Positions 25,199 to 33,486 of a stretch of 64,000 bases of DNA are shown here, in pieces. Numbering within the stretch: position 1 is the first letter of the stretch; each line of letters opens with the position of its first letter. The translations under genes were made by a program, and so were the position numbers. The notes under the pieces are model-generated. The model saw only the letters and a program-made list of their open reading frames with translations. It was not told the origin of the DNA and made no database searches. Source of the stretch: Scandinavium sp036409475 (GTDB lineage: Bacteria > Pseudomonadota > Gammaproteobacteria > Enterobacterales > Enterobacteriaceae); contig NZ_JAYRCK010000002.1 in assembly GCF_036409475.1 (NCBI RefSeq), positions 62,001 to 126,000 of the forward strand, given 5' to 3'.

Positions 25199-25200
25199 AG

Positions 25201-25674
25201 TCACACGCGCGGGCGTTTGCGGTAGAGCCATAAACCTGGGATGGAAAGCCCAATAGATAGCGCACCTACAATCGAGGTGGCTTTTAAGAAATTCTCCAGC
25301 AACGTCACCATCAGCGTTTCGCTGTAGCCAATATGGCTGATTTTTACGGCGGAAATCATGGCGGTGTAGGCCGAAATGCCCGGAAACATGGGGATAACCG
25401 CGGCAACCGTGAAGATTTTCGGATGCGCCAGATACCAGCGCGACCACTGAATGCCGATGCTGCCAACCAGCAGGGAGGCGATAAACGTGGCCCATTCGAT
25501 GTTCATGCCCGCCATCATCATCGCCATTCTTGAGCTGTGGCCGATGGCACCTAATAACGCACACCAGGGCAAAGCACGCTGCGGCACGTTAAACACCATC
25601 GCAAAGCCGACGGCAGGAATGGCTGACAGAACCGCGTCCTGAATCAGCGCCAGGAAAAAGTGGATTACGCCCAT
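25201..25674 (-). CDS. yjjB: Succinate exporter subunit YjjB (ThrE family)
   Basis: Membrane protein of 157 residues matching E. coli YjjB through its whole length (MGVIHFFLALIQDAVLSAIP start, GIQWSRWYLAHPK, MFPGISAYTAMISAVKIS). It is the C-terminal half of a split ThrE-like exporter, working with YjjP; in E. coli the pair exports succinate. The frame is open far upstream, but the ATG at 25674 is fixed by homology. It overlaps the yjjP stop by 10 bases. Confidence 0.94.
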   Translation of the reverse strand: MGVIHFFLALIQDAVLSAIPAVGFAMVFNVPQRALPWCALLGAIGHSSRMAMMMAGMNIEWATFIASLLVGSIGIQWSRWYLAHPKIFTVAAVIPMFPGISAYTAMISAVKISHIGYSETLMVTLLENFLKATSIVGALSIGLSIPGLWLYRKRPRV

Positions 25675-26441
25675 CCTCGTAGCCCCCATAACGTCATGGC
25701 CATCACCACGCCGATGCAGGTCGCGAGCGTCAACAAGCTGGCTATCGCCCAGCGTGCCAGACCGGTGTTGATATGGCCTTTGAACATATCGGCGACGGCA
25801 TTGATCAACGGAAAGCCAGGCACCAGCAACAGCACGCTGGCGGCCATTGCCACGGTTGACGTTTGCGCAAAAGCAGGCAGGCGTAACATCAAGCCTGAAA
25901 CGGTCGTCGCCGCAAAAGCCGTGATGCAGAAGTTGATTTGCGGATGCAGGGAACGGTGCGTCAATACCTGGCGGATATACATGGCCAGCGTGCTGCCACA
26001 GAAGGTGACAAAGGCGCCATCCCAACCGCCGTTATTGAGTTTGCAGAAACAAGCACACGACAGTCCGACCAGCGTGACAACCAGCCAGCGCGGGTAACGC
26101 AGAGGTTTTATCTGCCCGAAGCGTTTTTCCACACCGCTAGCATCCAGCAGCCTGTGCTCCGCCATGATGACGATGTGCTGCACTTCAGTGACCACATGCA
26201 TGTTGATGCCACGATCGTTGTTCTTGCGTGTGGTCGTCAGACACTCGCCGTTGTGGAGCGTCGTTAACACGATAGCGTTTGAGGAGATGGCACTTTCGAC
26301 GCTGTCCATGCCCAGCGTTAAACCCAGACGCGTGGAAAGTTCGTCCACCAGGGCGCTCTCTGCGCCGTGCTGCAACAGCAGCAGCGCGCACTGAACACAC
26401 AGCCGCGTCACTTTTCGTTGTATGGCTTGTTCTGCTTCCAT
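25665..26441 (-). CDS. yjjP: Succinate exporter subunit YjjP (ThrE family)
   Basis: Protein of 258 residues corresponding to YjjP. It has an N-terminal soluble domain (LCVQCALLLLQHGAESALVDEL, SSNAIVLTT, RGINMHVVTEVQHIV) and then about five membrane helices with LLLVPGFPLINAVADMFKG. It acts with YjjB. I chose the ATG at 26441 because it matches the E. coli start; a frame-internal ATG at 26507 lacks a better ribosome site. It overlaps yjjB by 10 bases. Confidence 0.92.
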   Translation of the reverse strand: MEAEQAIQRKVTRLCVQCALLLLQHGAESALVDELSTRLGLTLGMDSVESAISSNAIVLTTLHNGECLTTTRKNNDRGINMHVVTEVQHIVIMAEHRLLDASGVEKRFGQIKPLRYPRWLVVTLVGLSCACFCKLNNGGWDGAFVTFCGSTLAMYIRQVLTHRSLHPQINFCITAFAATTVSGLMLRLPAFAQTSTVAMAASVLLLVPGFPLINAVADMFKGHINTGLARWAIASLLTLATCIGVVMAMTLWGLRGWA

Positions 26442-27235
26442 CACTTCCCGCAAACCCTCGATAACCGCGCTCAAAACACCGTTGTACCTGAAGCCCACGT
26501 CAGCCATGGCCCGGCGAGATCAAACAACCGGCGGATAGGAAACCGTGCGAGTGACTGTTTTTTGAACTGCCGCACACTTTTGCAAGATCGTTGAAAAGTG
26601 CAGGTTTTGCGCTTTTTATGTCCTTCAAACGGATAAGCTGACAGTGAATCCGGAGCTGATTTACACCCATCATATTTTGCAGGCGCTCGGTGATGCGGCA
26701 GTTTGCCCGCCAGATTGAAAGCCACTATCGCGAACATCTTCTTTTGTCTGATTACGTACAAGTCATGGGTTTTTCCGTGACACATCTTAATTATTTATGC
26801 CACGAATTTTATGATTGCAGTGCACTGAATGTGTTACATCAACGGCTAATGCGTGAGACGAAACGGAGCCTGCAGTATACCAGTATGACCGTTACTCAAC
26901 TATTTGATTATTTGTGATTTTGTGATGCTGCGTATTTCTCTCGTTTGTTCAGGCGCTATGCAGGGGTATCACCAAAAATATTCAGGGAAAATATGAAAAG
27001 AAGCGAAAAATCGCAATAAGTAATATTCATCATAGTACGTATTAATATCCGGATTCATGCGGTGCATGGCATATTTATTTATTGTGTGTTAGTGTGTTTT
27101 TTGTTATTTCAATTCACATTTATTGCTGCTTTATGCACAGAAAACATATTGCTCTCATCATGCGTTAATCAATGAGTGGTTAATGAGCATCGATTTATCT
27201 CCATAAAAAAATCTGCAACATGCAAGGGAGGTGTT
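26442..27235. other. AT-rich region yjjP / yjjQ
   Basis: Nearly 800 bases between the divergent yjjP and yjjQ. It holds the decayed AraC-type gene at 26690-27019 and about 200 strongly AT-rich bases before yjjQ. In E. coli, the equivalent yjjQ-bglJ promoter is silenced by H-NS and activated by LeuO; the base composition here fits the same mode, but this is inference. Confidence 0.55.
26690..27019 (+). pseudogene. Decayed AraC-family regulator (C-terminal DNA-binding part)
   Basis: The frame reads FARQIESHYREHLLLSDYVQ, VTHLNYLCHEFYDCSALNVL and TSMTVTQLFDYL, then a TGA at 26915-26917, then FCDAAYFSRLFRRYAGVSP ending at TAA 27017-27019. This is the double helix-turn-helix of an AraC-type activator, with the stop standing exactly where family members have Gly in LGF-D-AYFSR; GGA to TGA explains it. 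The upstream sensor domain is missing or frameshifted. It resembles HpaA-type regulators in my memory, but that is not secure. Confidence 0.8.
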
Positions 27236-27958
27236 ATGTATGCGGTCATGAGTAAACTTTGCTTGATTATTAGCAAGTTACCTGTTTATCAATCCGGTAT
27301 TCGCACCATCATAAAGGAAAATTTTCCTGAATATGACGTGGTGAAACACCCACATATTGATGCGTTAACGATAGCCCAGTTGCATCAAGCAAATCTGATT
27401 ATTATTGATTTGCATGCAGATCACTTGCTGGGGAAATCTCTTTGTGAGCGATATTACGCGTTGATGAATCAGTATAAAAATATTCGCTGGATTTTTATGG
27501 TCAGTCAGGCGGCGTACCCTTTAGCCGTTGAGTATTTACTGCGCCCGGCAAGTACGCTTCTGTCAGAAGCGGAACCCATTCCACAGCTGATTAATGCCAT
27601 TCGCAAGCAGAGTGACCAAATAGACCATATCAGCACGTTGCTGCTTTGCCCTGTTTCATCGCCTGCAGAGTCATCCGTTGGGAAAATCGCCACGTTGACG
27701 CAGTCTGAGCGTCAGGTGCTGCGCTTACTGGCAAAAGGCTGGGCGGTGAATCAGATAGCCAAGTTGCTCAAAAAAAGCAACAAAACGGTCAGTGCCCAAA
27801 AGAACAGTGCAATGCGACGTCTGGAGTTGCGAGGGAATGCGGAGATGTATGCCTGGATCAACACAGCTCAGGGTATGAAGGAGCTAAACCTTCTTCCGGC
27901 ATGGGAGGAACCAATGCAATGGAAAATCACACCGCAGAAAGACATGTCGCTATCATAG
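27236..27958 (+). CDS. yjjQ: LuxR-type regulator YjjQ
   Basis: Protein of 240 residues with a degenerate receiver-like N-terminal half and a C-terminal LuxR/FixJ helix-turn-helix (LTQSERQVLRLLAKGWAVNQ, KKSNKTVSAQKNSAMRRL). It corresponds to E. coli YjjQ, which represses motility and biofilm genes. The ATG at 27236 has GGGAGG 4 bases before it and is preferred to the frame-open ATG at 27176. bglJ begins 40 bases before its stop, so the pair is coupled. Confidence 0.92.
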   Translation: MYAVMSKLCLIISKLPVYQSGIRTIIKENFPEYDVVKHPHIDALTIAQLHQANLIIIDLHADHLLGKSLCERYYALMNQYKNIRWIFMVSQAAYPLAVEYLLRPASTLLSEAEPIPQLINAIRKQSDQIDHISTLLLCPVSSPAESSVGKIATLTQSERQVLRLLAKGWAVNQIAKLLKKSNKTVSAQKNSAMRRLELRGNAEMYAWINTAQGMKELNLLPAWEEPMQWKITPQKDMSLS

Positions 27959-28572
27959 AGAATTGCGTAATGACGGTGGCCGGATTCCAGCAGTTGCTGC
28001 ATAAAGGTCTTAAACATGCTTGTGAGTTACATGCATTCCGGGATAGCGATCAGTGGTTTGCACACCCTGCGCATCCTTCCTATGATTTGGCGATTTACTC
28101 TGTCGCCGATACCCGTGACTCCCGGCAACAATGCATCCAATTTTTTACGCATCTGGCGAAAGTAAAACCCGGCACTGTCCGGGTTTTACTGGCAGAAAAT
28201 GCCCATCAGGCCAGGTTGATTCACCATTTGTCTCCGATTTTGCTTCACGGCGTGCTCGCCAAAACAATGACGACAGAGGAACTGCTTTTTCAGACTAAAG
28301 CGTTGCTGAGTCGTAAGCTGAAGCCGGGATGCAGTGTGGTGGCAGGCGTGGTGGGATTAAGTCCAACAGAACGTACGCTGCTTTATTACATGGGAACCGG
28401 GCTCTCCATCCCCGAGATTGCGGTGCAAATGGAGAGAAACACCAAAACGATTCGCACGCACAAGTTTAATGTGATGGCAAAACTCGGCGTCAGTAATGAT
28501 ACCGGTCTGCTGTGTGCGGCAGATATCCTTCGTTATCTGCCATTGCAACCCCCTTTAGCCACAAGGCTTTAA
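27919..28572 (+). CDS. bglJ: LuxR-type regulator BglJ
   Basis: Protein of about 217 residues with the LuxR-type DNA-binding domain at the C-terminus (LSPTERTLLYYMGTGLSIPE, ERNTKTIRTHKFNVMAKLG). E. coli BglJ forms a heterodimer with RcsB and activates bgl and other genes. It overlaps yjjQ; the ATG at 27919 is preceded by GGGAGG about 10 bases upstream, and an in-frame ATG at 27901 is also possible. Its stop overlaps the convergent YbaK-like gene by 4 bases. Confidence 0.9.
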   Translation: MENHTAERHVAIIENCVMTVAGFQQLLHKGLKHACELHAFRDSDQWFAHPAHPSYDLAIYSVADTRDSRQQCIQFFTHLAKVKPGTVRVLLAENAHQARLIHHLSPILLHGVLAKTMTTEELLFQTKALLSRKLKPGCSVVAGVVGLSPTERTLLYYMGTGLSIPEIAVQMERNTKTIRTHKFNVMAKLGVSNDTGLLCAADILRYLPLQPPLATRL

Positions 28573-29027
28573 AGGCAAACGTCAATCCAGGTCGCCTCGG
28601 CCAGCTCCGCGAGTCTGTCAGGAGAGAGGCGAACGGCGCTATGCGTTGCGCCTGCGGCAGGTAAAACTTCAGGGAAAGCTTTCAGCGAAATATCGCAATA
28701 AACGGTCAGCGGATTTTCCAGGCCGAAAGGGCAGACGCCACCGACAGGATGCCCCGTCCATGTCACCACTTCGTCGCTGCTCAGCATACGGGCTTTCGCC
28801 CCAAACGCGGTTTTCAGCTTTTTATTGTCGAGGCGGGCATCGCCTTTCGCAACCACCAGAATGACTTCGTTTTTCACTTTGAGGGACAACGTTTTGGCGA
28901 TTTGCCCCGGCAGGACATTATGGGCGGCGGCGGCAAGGGCGACGGTCGCAGTACTCTGATTAAGTTCTATAATTTCGATATCGGGGGCGCGGTCAGCGAA
29001 AAATTCCCGCACGGATTGCAGACTCAT
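28569..29027 (-). CDS. YbaK/EbsC-family aminoacyl-tRNA deacylase
   Basis: Protein of 152 residues of the YbaK/prolyl-tRNA editing fold: GQIAKTLSLKV, VVAKGDARLDNKKLK, GHPVGGVCPFGL and the YCDISL segment. Members hydrolyse wrongly charged tRNAs in trans. The ATG at 29027 has AGGAGA 6 bases upstream; the longer frame to 29138 lacks one. It is convergent with bglJ and absent from this position in E. coli K-12. The exact tRNA substrate is not readable. Confidence 0.88.
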   Translation of the reverse strand: MSLQSVREFFADRAPDIEIIELNQSTATVALAAAAHNVLPGQIAKTLSLKVKNEVILVVAKGDARLDNKKLKTAFGAKARMLSSDEVVTWTGHPVGGVCPFGLENPLTVYCDISLKAFPEVLPAAGATHSAVRLSPDRLAELAEATWIDVCL

Positions 29028-29368
29028 AGCTCTCTCCTGACATAAATGAAATAAATCTGGCATAAGACATTCATGCTGTAAATAAGCGTACGCGTCATCC
29101 CTGCATTTCATCGATTTCTCGATCCTCTTCACATTCACTGCAACCGGTTACAGTAACCGGTTGCGGAACGACGAGCAGGCGATTAATACTGAGAGCGTAA
29201 CTTCCTCTGTATCGATAAAAAAATAAGAGCCGTGTATGAAATGTCACTCTAAAAACTGCAACCCGGGACGACTTCCCGGCGTGGTAGTGAACTCACAGTT
29301 CAGGATTGCGCATCGCGGCACACTAACCGTTGTTGTGCTTACGTCTATAGCCTGTCAGGAGAGCTGCT
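29028..29368. other. Intergenic region before PTS EIIC gene
   Basis: A 341-base divergent region holding a 25-bp perfect palindrome (29140-29164), a small hairpin at 29263-29279 and a possible 47-codon leader frame at 29236-29379. No other gene is visible. Confidence 0.6.
29140..29164. promoter_or_regulatory. 25-bp perfect palindrome with two AACCGGTT cores
   Basis: GCAACCGGTTAC, one base, then GTAACCGGTTGC. Each arm contains AACCGGTT, itself palindromic with a central CG, the style of LacI/GalR-family operators; the two cores are 13 bases apart. It lies 205-229 bases upstream of the EIIC start. No LacI-type gene is in the window. Confidence 0.65.
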
Positions 29369-29379
29369 ATGTCTGCTAA
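29236..29379 (+). CDS. Possible 47-codon leader ORF before EIIC gene
   Basis: An ATG frame (MKCHSKNCNPGRLPGVV...) runs without stop through the leader and ends in TAA at 29377-29379, overlapping the first codons of the EIIC gene. It is Cys-rich (five Cys) and has only a weak ribosome site (AAGAG). A CCGGGA/TCCCGG hairpin lies inside. It may be a translated leader coupled to the transporter, or chance; I recognise no family. Confidence 0.25.
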   Translation: MKCHSKNCNPGRLPGVVVNSQFRIAHRGTLTVVVLTSIACQESCYVC

Positions 29380-30712
29380 CCATGCCGCGTTTAATTTGAT
29401 ATTCCGTTTTGTAGAAAACTACGTTAGCCCCGTTGCGGGACGCATTTCATCCCAGCGTCACGTCATGGCTATTCGTGATGGTTTTATCTCCGCCATGCCG
29501 TTCATGATTGTGGGGTCGTTCCTGCTGGTGTTCGCTTACCCGCCGTTCTCTCCAGATACCACCTGGGGCTTCGCAAGAGCCTGGCTGGATATGGCAAAAC
29601 AATTTGAAGGCCGTATTCTGACGCCGTTCGATATGACGATGGGCATTATGTCCATTTATATCTGTGCGGCCATTGCCTATAACCTTGGCAAGCACTACGA
29701 GAAAAGCGCTCAGATCGATCCCTTCATGAGTGCGATGCTGTCGGTCATGGCTTTCCTGTTGGTCGCTGCCCCGAAAACAGACGGCACTCTGCCGGTGCAC
29801 AGTCTGGGCGGTACGGGGATCTTTACCGCCATCCTGGTGGCTATCTATTGCGTAGAGATGATGCGCTTCCTGAAGGTGCGCAACATCGGTATTCGCCTGC
29901 CCGACCAGGTGCCGCCGATGATCAAAAACTCTTTCGACCTGCTGATCCCGGTGCTGGTGGTGGTGTTAACGCTCTATCCGCTGAGCCTGTTTATCCAGAG
30001 CCAATTCGACATGCTGATCCCTCAGGCCATCATGTCACTGTTTAAGCCGCTGGTGTCTGCTGCAGATTCCCTGCCGGCTATCCTGCTGGCGGTGCTGATT
30101 GGTCACCTGTTGTGGTTTGCGGGTATTCACGGCGCGGCAATTGTCTCCGGGATGCTGCAGATGTTCTGGCTGACCAACCTGGGTCTGAACCAGACGGCGC
30201 TGGCGCAAAGTGCTCCGCTGCCGCACATCTTTATGGAAGCTTTCTGGACCTTCTTTATTGTTATCGGCGGGTCCGGTGCCACTATGGGTCTGGTGTTCTG
30301 CTACCTGCGCAGTAAGTCCGCGCACCTGCGTTCGATTGGGCGTCTGGGCGTGGTGCCGAGCATCTTTAACATCAACGAACCGGTTATCTTTGGTACGCCG
30401 ATCGTGATGAACCCAGTGTTCTTTATCCCGTTCCTGCTGGCCCCAATGGTTAACGCTACGCTGGCCTGGGCGGCAATGAAGCTTGATTTGATTGGCCGCG
30501 TCATCTCCGTTGTGCCATGGACTGCGCCAGCGCCAGTGGGTGCTGCGTGGGCGCTGGGCTGGGATTTCCGTGCGGTGATTCTGGTGCTGCTGCTGGCCTG
30601 TGTTTCCGCCATCATCTACTATCCGTTCTTCAAAGTGTATGAAAAACAGCTGCTGGCGCAGGAAGCTGAAGAAGCGCAACGCTCCGCTGAGGAAGCGGGT
30701 CAGGCTGCATAA
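29369..30712 (+). CDS. Orphan PTS EIIC, lactose/cellobiose family
   Basis: Membrane permease of 447 residues with about ten helices and EIIC-Lac/Cel motifs (HYEKSAQIDPF, IHGAAIVSGMLQMFW, FNINEPVIFGTPIVMNP). It would translocate and phosphorylate a beta-glucoside or similar sugar. No EIIA, EIIB or glycosidase gene is adjacent, so it must borrow partners from elsewhere. CAGGAGAG precedes the ATG. It ends in a Glu/Ala-rich tail. A bidirectional-looking terminator follows. Substrate not determined. Confidence 0.9.
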   Translation: MSANHAAFNLIFRFVENYVSPVAGRISSQRHVMAIRDGFISAMPFMIVGSFLLVFAYPPFSPDTTWGFARAWLDMAKQFEGRILTPFDMTMGIMSIYICAAIAYNLGKHYEKSAQIDPFMSAMLSVMAFLLVAAPKTDGTLPVHSLGGTGIFTAILVAIYCVEMMRFLKVRNIGIRLPDQVPPMIKNSFDLLIPVLVVVLTLYPLSLFIQSQFDMLIPQAIMSLFKPLVSAADSLPAILLAVLIGHLLWFAGIHGAAIVSGMLQMFWLTNLGLNQTALAQSAPLPHIFMEAFWTFFIVIGGSGATMGLVFCYLRSKSAHLRSIGRLGVVPSIFNINEPVIFGTPIVMNPVFFIPFLLAPMVNATLAWAAMKLDLIGRVISVVPWTAPAPVGAAWALGWDFRAVILVLLLACVSAIIYYPFFKVYEKQLLAQEAEEAQRSAEEAGQAA

Positions 30713-30727
30713 CTGAAATAAAAAATA

Positions 30728-30759
30728 GCCCCGGTAGCGTGATGCTGCCGGGGCTTTTT
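30728..30759. terminator. Rho-independent terminator, EIIC / fhuF
   Basis: GCCCCGGTAGC and GCTGCCGGGGC pair with one mismatch around GTGAT and are followed by TTTTT on the plus strand. It lies between convergent genes and can serve both. Confidence 0.9.
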
Positions 30760-30775
30760 GCATTCTGAAATACGC

Positions 30776-31564
30776 TTATTTTAGGGTGCAGTCACCGCAC
30801 TGCTGCACGTCTGGCAAGCGGTAGCGCTGGCAGCAGGTACGACGCACTAATACGCCTTCACGCATGACGACAGTTCGCCAAAGCGGGTTGTCCTGGCCGT
30901 CCGACAATTGCTTCGCGAAGAACAGATGCTCGCGTAAAGCATTGACCTGCTCATCACCCAGCAAAGTCTTCATCTCATTCAGATACCAGTTAATCAGATA
31001 GCCGGTATTACTCCAGATGAGCTTCCCGTGAATATCACCCGTTGCTTCCAGCGTGGCGACAACAGGCATCAGGGCTTGCGTCACCAGACGTTCCATTCGC
31101 TCAATAGAGGAGGCCTGAGTGAGGGCATGATCTTCCTGCACATCGACCCAGAAACAGGCCGCACGACCGGTTTCGTGAAACTCGACGTGAAAATGGTGCG
31201 GGGAGAGATTGAGTGCGCGCGCTTCCGTCAGTAACGAAAGCATCAACGCCGGAACCTGCAGGCCGAAATACCATTGCGCCCACAGCGAAAGCAGAGGCTT
31301 GTTTTCCCGTGCCTGCGTCAGGTTGTTGCGGTAAATATGGTCGGAATAGGTCGCCAGTAAGGAAGTGAGTTCAGCGAAACGGCTCCACTGTGAGAGCGTC
31401 ATACTGCTGTGCGGAGGCGTTTCGCTGAACCGCATAAAATCGAGCAGGTGAGGGCGATGCCCGGCCACTTTATCGCGCAAAGCATCAGCGAGCGTCGGCC
31501 CCTGCTCAATGAGCGGTGCACGCCAGATGATCTCTTCACTGAAAGGGGCGGAACGGTATGCCAT
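30776..31564 (-). CDS. fhuF: Siderophore-iron reductase FhuF
   Basis: Protein of 262 residues, the E. coli length. FhuF is a [2Fe-2S] protein that reduces iron in hydroxamate siderophores in the cytoplasm. The unusual cluster ligands C244-C245-x10-C256-x2-C259 are present at the C-terminus (RTCCQRYRLPDVQQCGDC). The ATG at 31564 matches the E. coli start; the longer open frame runs into the Fur box. The Fur box 23-41 bases upstream explains iron repression. Confidence 0.95.
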   Translation of the reverse strand: MAYRSAPFSEEIIWRAPLIEQGPTLADALRDKVAGHRPHLLDFMRFSETPPHSSMTLSQWSRFAELTSLLATYSDHIYRNNLTQARENKPLLSLWAQWYFGLQVPALMLSLLTEARALNLSPHHFHVEFHETGRAACFWVDVQEDHALTQASSIERMERLVTQALMPVVATLEATGDIHGKLIWSNTGYLINWYLNEMKTLLGDEQVNALREHLFFAKQLSDGQDNPLWRTVVMREGVLVRRTCCQRYRLPDVQQCGDCTLK

Positions 31565-31586
31565 GGCTGTGATTGGATGCAAATCT

Positions 31587-31605
31587 AAATGATAATGATT
31601 GCCAA
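31587..31605. promoter_or_regulatory. Fur box of fhuF
   Basis: AAATGATAATGATTGCCAA carries overlapping NATWAT-like hexamers of the Fur consensus, just upstream of the fhuF start. Confidence 0.75.
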
Positions 31606-31659
31606 TCCTAGCTATAGGTGACCGCAATCGCAACTGTTTTTACGTTTCCCGGCAGGTTT

Positions 31660-32724
31660 TCAACGCCCGGTTAAGACTTCGCTGGTAAGGATATTGTTGC
31701 GCCCCAGATGTTTGGCTTCATAAAGCGCTTTATCAGCCTGTTCGAGTGCCGTCTCCACCTCTTCCCCGAGCAACGGGGCAAGCCCAATACTGACGGTTAC
31801 ATTGGTTGCCACGCTGTGGTTAAACATGTGTGGGATTTTAAGATCGTACACACGCTGACGGATGCGCTCAGCGGTTTGCAATGCGGCTTCTGCGGTGGTT
31901 GAGGTCAGCACGACCATAAATTCTTCGCCCCCGTAGCGGGTCACAATGTCCCTGGAACGCACGGCATCGCGGATTGCGGCTGATACCTGAATCAGCGCCT
32001 GGTCGCCCATCATGTGGCCATAATGATCGTTGTAGGCTTTGAAGTAGTCGATATCAAGCAGCAACACGTAATGCTCGCTGGCATCCAGCGAGAGCAGGGT
32101 ATCGAGGCGATTCTGCAGGCCGCGGCGGTTATACAGCCCGGTCAGCGGGTCGAGCATACTCAGGTCATTCAGCGTCTGCCGTTCTTCCAGCAGTCTGAAC
32201 ATGAGCCCTTGAGCAAAGTTGTCGTTGCGCTTCTGGATAACGCTCTGGATGCTTATCCCAATAACCGGCAAGGCAAAGCAAAAGACCATGCGGACCCACT
32301 GATCGCCCTCACCGAGAAACAGGCAAACCGTTAAAACCGGCAACGAATGTAAGGTGAACGCGATGATATTATTGGAAAAAGCAATCGCACCGACAAACAG
32401 CACGCTTAATAAGGCAATCACTAAATAGCTGAAATTAGGCTGGTGCATCAGCGGTGATTTAATGGCGACATGCCAGGCCCATAAACAACCAAACAAGATT
32501 GAAATCGCCGGAATATTGATTTTCTTTTCACGCCAGACCCAATGGCTCAGGAGCAAACCCGCGCTGCCCAAGGTGATGGTGAGCAAAGGGAATGTCACGG
32601 CCGCCACGTGGTACACAGGGCTGACCATAGAAAAGAGTGATGAGGTTAAATTAAGAAATAAAAACAGGCGTAATGAAAATTGATATTTTTTAATACGCAA
32701 CGAACGCCAGGATTGTGCTGTCAT
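31660..32724 (-). CDS. Membrane-bound diguanylate cyclase
   Basis: Protein of 354 residues. About five to six hydrophobic helices (residues 18-165) precede a GGDEF domain with DPLTGLYNRRG at 192-202 and an intact GGEEF active site at 265-269. The product-binding I-site RSRD is at 256-259, five residues before GGEEF, so the enzyme is probably active and feedback-inhibited. It would make cyclic di-GMP in response to an unknown signal. It is not present between fhuF and yjjZ in E. coli K-12. Confidence 0.93.
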   Translation of the reverse strand: MTAQSWRSLRIKKYQFSLRLFLFLNLTSSLFSMVSPVYHVAAVTFPLLTITLGSAGLLLSHWVWREKKINIPAISILFGCLWAWHVAIKSPLMHQPNFSYLVIALLSVLFVGAIAFSNNIIAFTLHSLPVLTVCLFLGEGDQWVRMVFCFALPVIGISIQSVIQKRNDNFAQGLMFRLLEERQTLNDLSMLDPLTGLYNRRGLQNRLDTLLSLDASEHYVLLLDIDYFKAYNDHYGHMMGDQALIQVSAAIRDAVRSRDIVTRYGGEEFMVVLTSTTAEAALQTAERIRQRVYDLKIPHMFNHSVATNVTVSIGLAPLLGEEVETALEQADKALYEAKHLGRNNILTSEVLTGR

Positions 32725-32943
32725 GTCAGGAAATCATTCATTATTGTGGGATTACAGAAACACTAATCGACAGAAATGACAACATTCGCACGGGAACGAA
32801 TCGCGCGAGCTATTGTTCAGGATCACTAATCTATTCGGATTATTCTTACAATTTATCACCTTCAGCCAGGACTGTCACTCGCGTGAAAGTAAAGAGTGAA
32901 AGGGCTTTCTCACCCAACTTGCAAATGATAAAAATTATCATAT

Positions 32944-32962
32944 GATATTGGTTATCATTATC
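32944..32962. promoter_or_regulatory. Fur box of yjjZ
   Basis: GATATTGGTTATCATTATC matches the 19-base Fur consensus at 16 positions and lies 18 bases before the yjjZ ATG. A second ATTATCATATGAT block precedes it. Confidence 0.75.
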
Positions 32963-32980
32963 AATGTGAGAGATGAAACC

Positions 32981-33220
32981 ATGTTGCAGCGAGCATTAGG
33001 CAGTGGGTGGGGCGTGTTGATTCCTGGCGGCGTGTTGGCACTCTTAGGATTTGCGGGTCTTTCTGTCGAGACCTGGAAAGGGCTTATTGTTCTGGGTTTG
33101 CTGCTGACTTGCGTGATGATCTGGCACCGGCAATTGCGCCACTTCGTGCTGTTGCCATCGGCGTTCGCGTTGATCAGCGGAATGATGCTGGTGATGATGA
33201 ATATGAAACTGATGGGATAA
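32981..33220 (+). CDS. yjjZ: DUF1435 membrane protein YjjZ
   Basis: Protein of 79 residues with three hydrophobic segments, starting MLQRALGSGWGVLIPGGVL. It corresponds by position (fhuF side, before the tRNA-Leu cluster) to E. coli YjjZ. The ATG at 32981 is preferred to 32942, which lies in the Fur box. Function unknown; the Fur site implies iron-starvation expression. Confidence 0.82.
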   Translation: MLQRALGSGWGVLIPGGVLALLGFAGLSVETWKGLIVLGLLLTCVMIWHRQLRHFVLLPSAFALISGMMLVMMNMKLMG

Positions 33221-33256
33221 AAAGGACAAACCGGGAAGAGAAGAGAGATAAGAGAC

Positions 33257-33342
33257 TGGTGCGAGGGGGGGGACTCGAACCCCCACATCCTAAGGACACT
33301 AACACCTGAAGCTAGCGCGTCTACCAATTCCGCCACCTTCGC
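33257..33342 (-). tRNA. leuV: tRNA-Leu (CAG)
   Basis: 86-base class II tRNA with encoded CCA, 5' GCGAAGGTGGCGG and a CAG anticodon at 33306-33308 in GCTTCAGGTGT. The variable arm is one base shorter than in the middle copy. It is the last of three tandem copies. Confidence 0.97.
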
Positions 33343-33372
33343 ACAGAAATCTTATCGTGATATTGCCCTCGT

Positions 33373-33459
33373 TGGTGCGAGGGGGGGGACTTGAACCCCC
33401 ACGTCCGTAAGGACACTAACACCTGAAGCTAGCGCGTCTACCAATTCCGCCACCGTCGC
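33373..33459 (-). tRNA. leuP: tRNA-Leu (CAG), variant copy
   Basis: 87-base tRNA with encoded CCA and CAG anticodon. It begins GCGACGGTGG, whereas the two other copies begin GCGAAGGTGG, and its variable arm reads TGTCCTTACGGACG as in E. coli. Spacers of 30 and 27 bases separate it from its neighbours. Confidence 0.97.
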
Positions 33460-33486
33460 CCAGTGTGAGCAATATCTTGTAGTAGT

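Noticed and set aside
25675..26025. N-terminal extension of the yjjB frame
   Set aside because: It overlaps yjjP in another frame, and the E. coli-like start at 25674 is clear.
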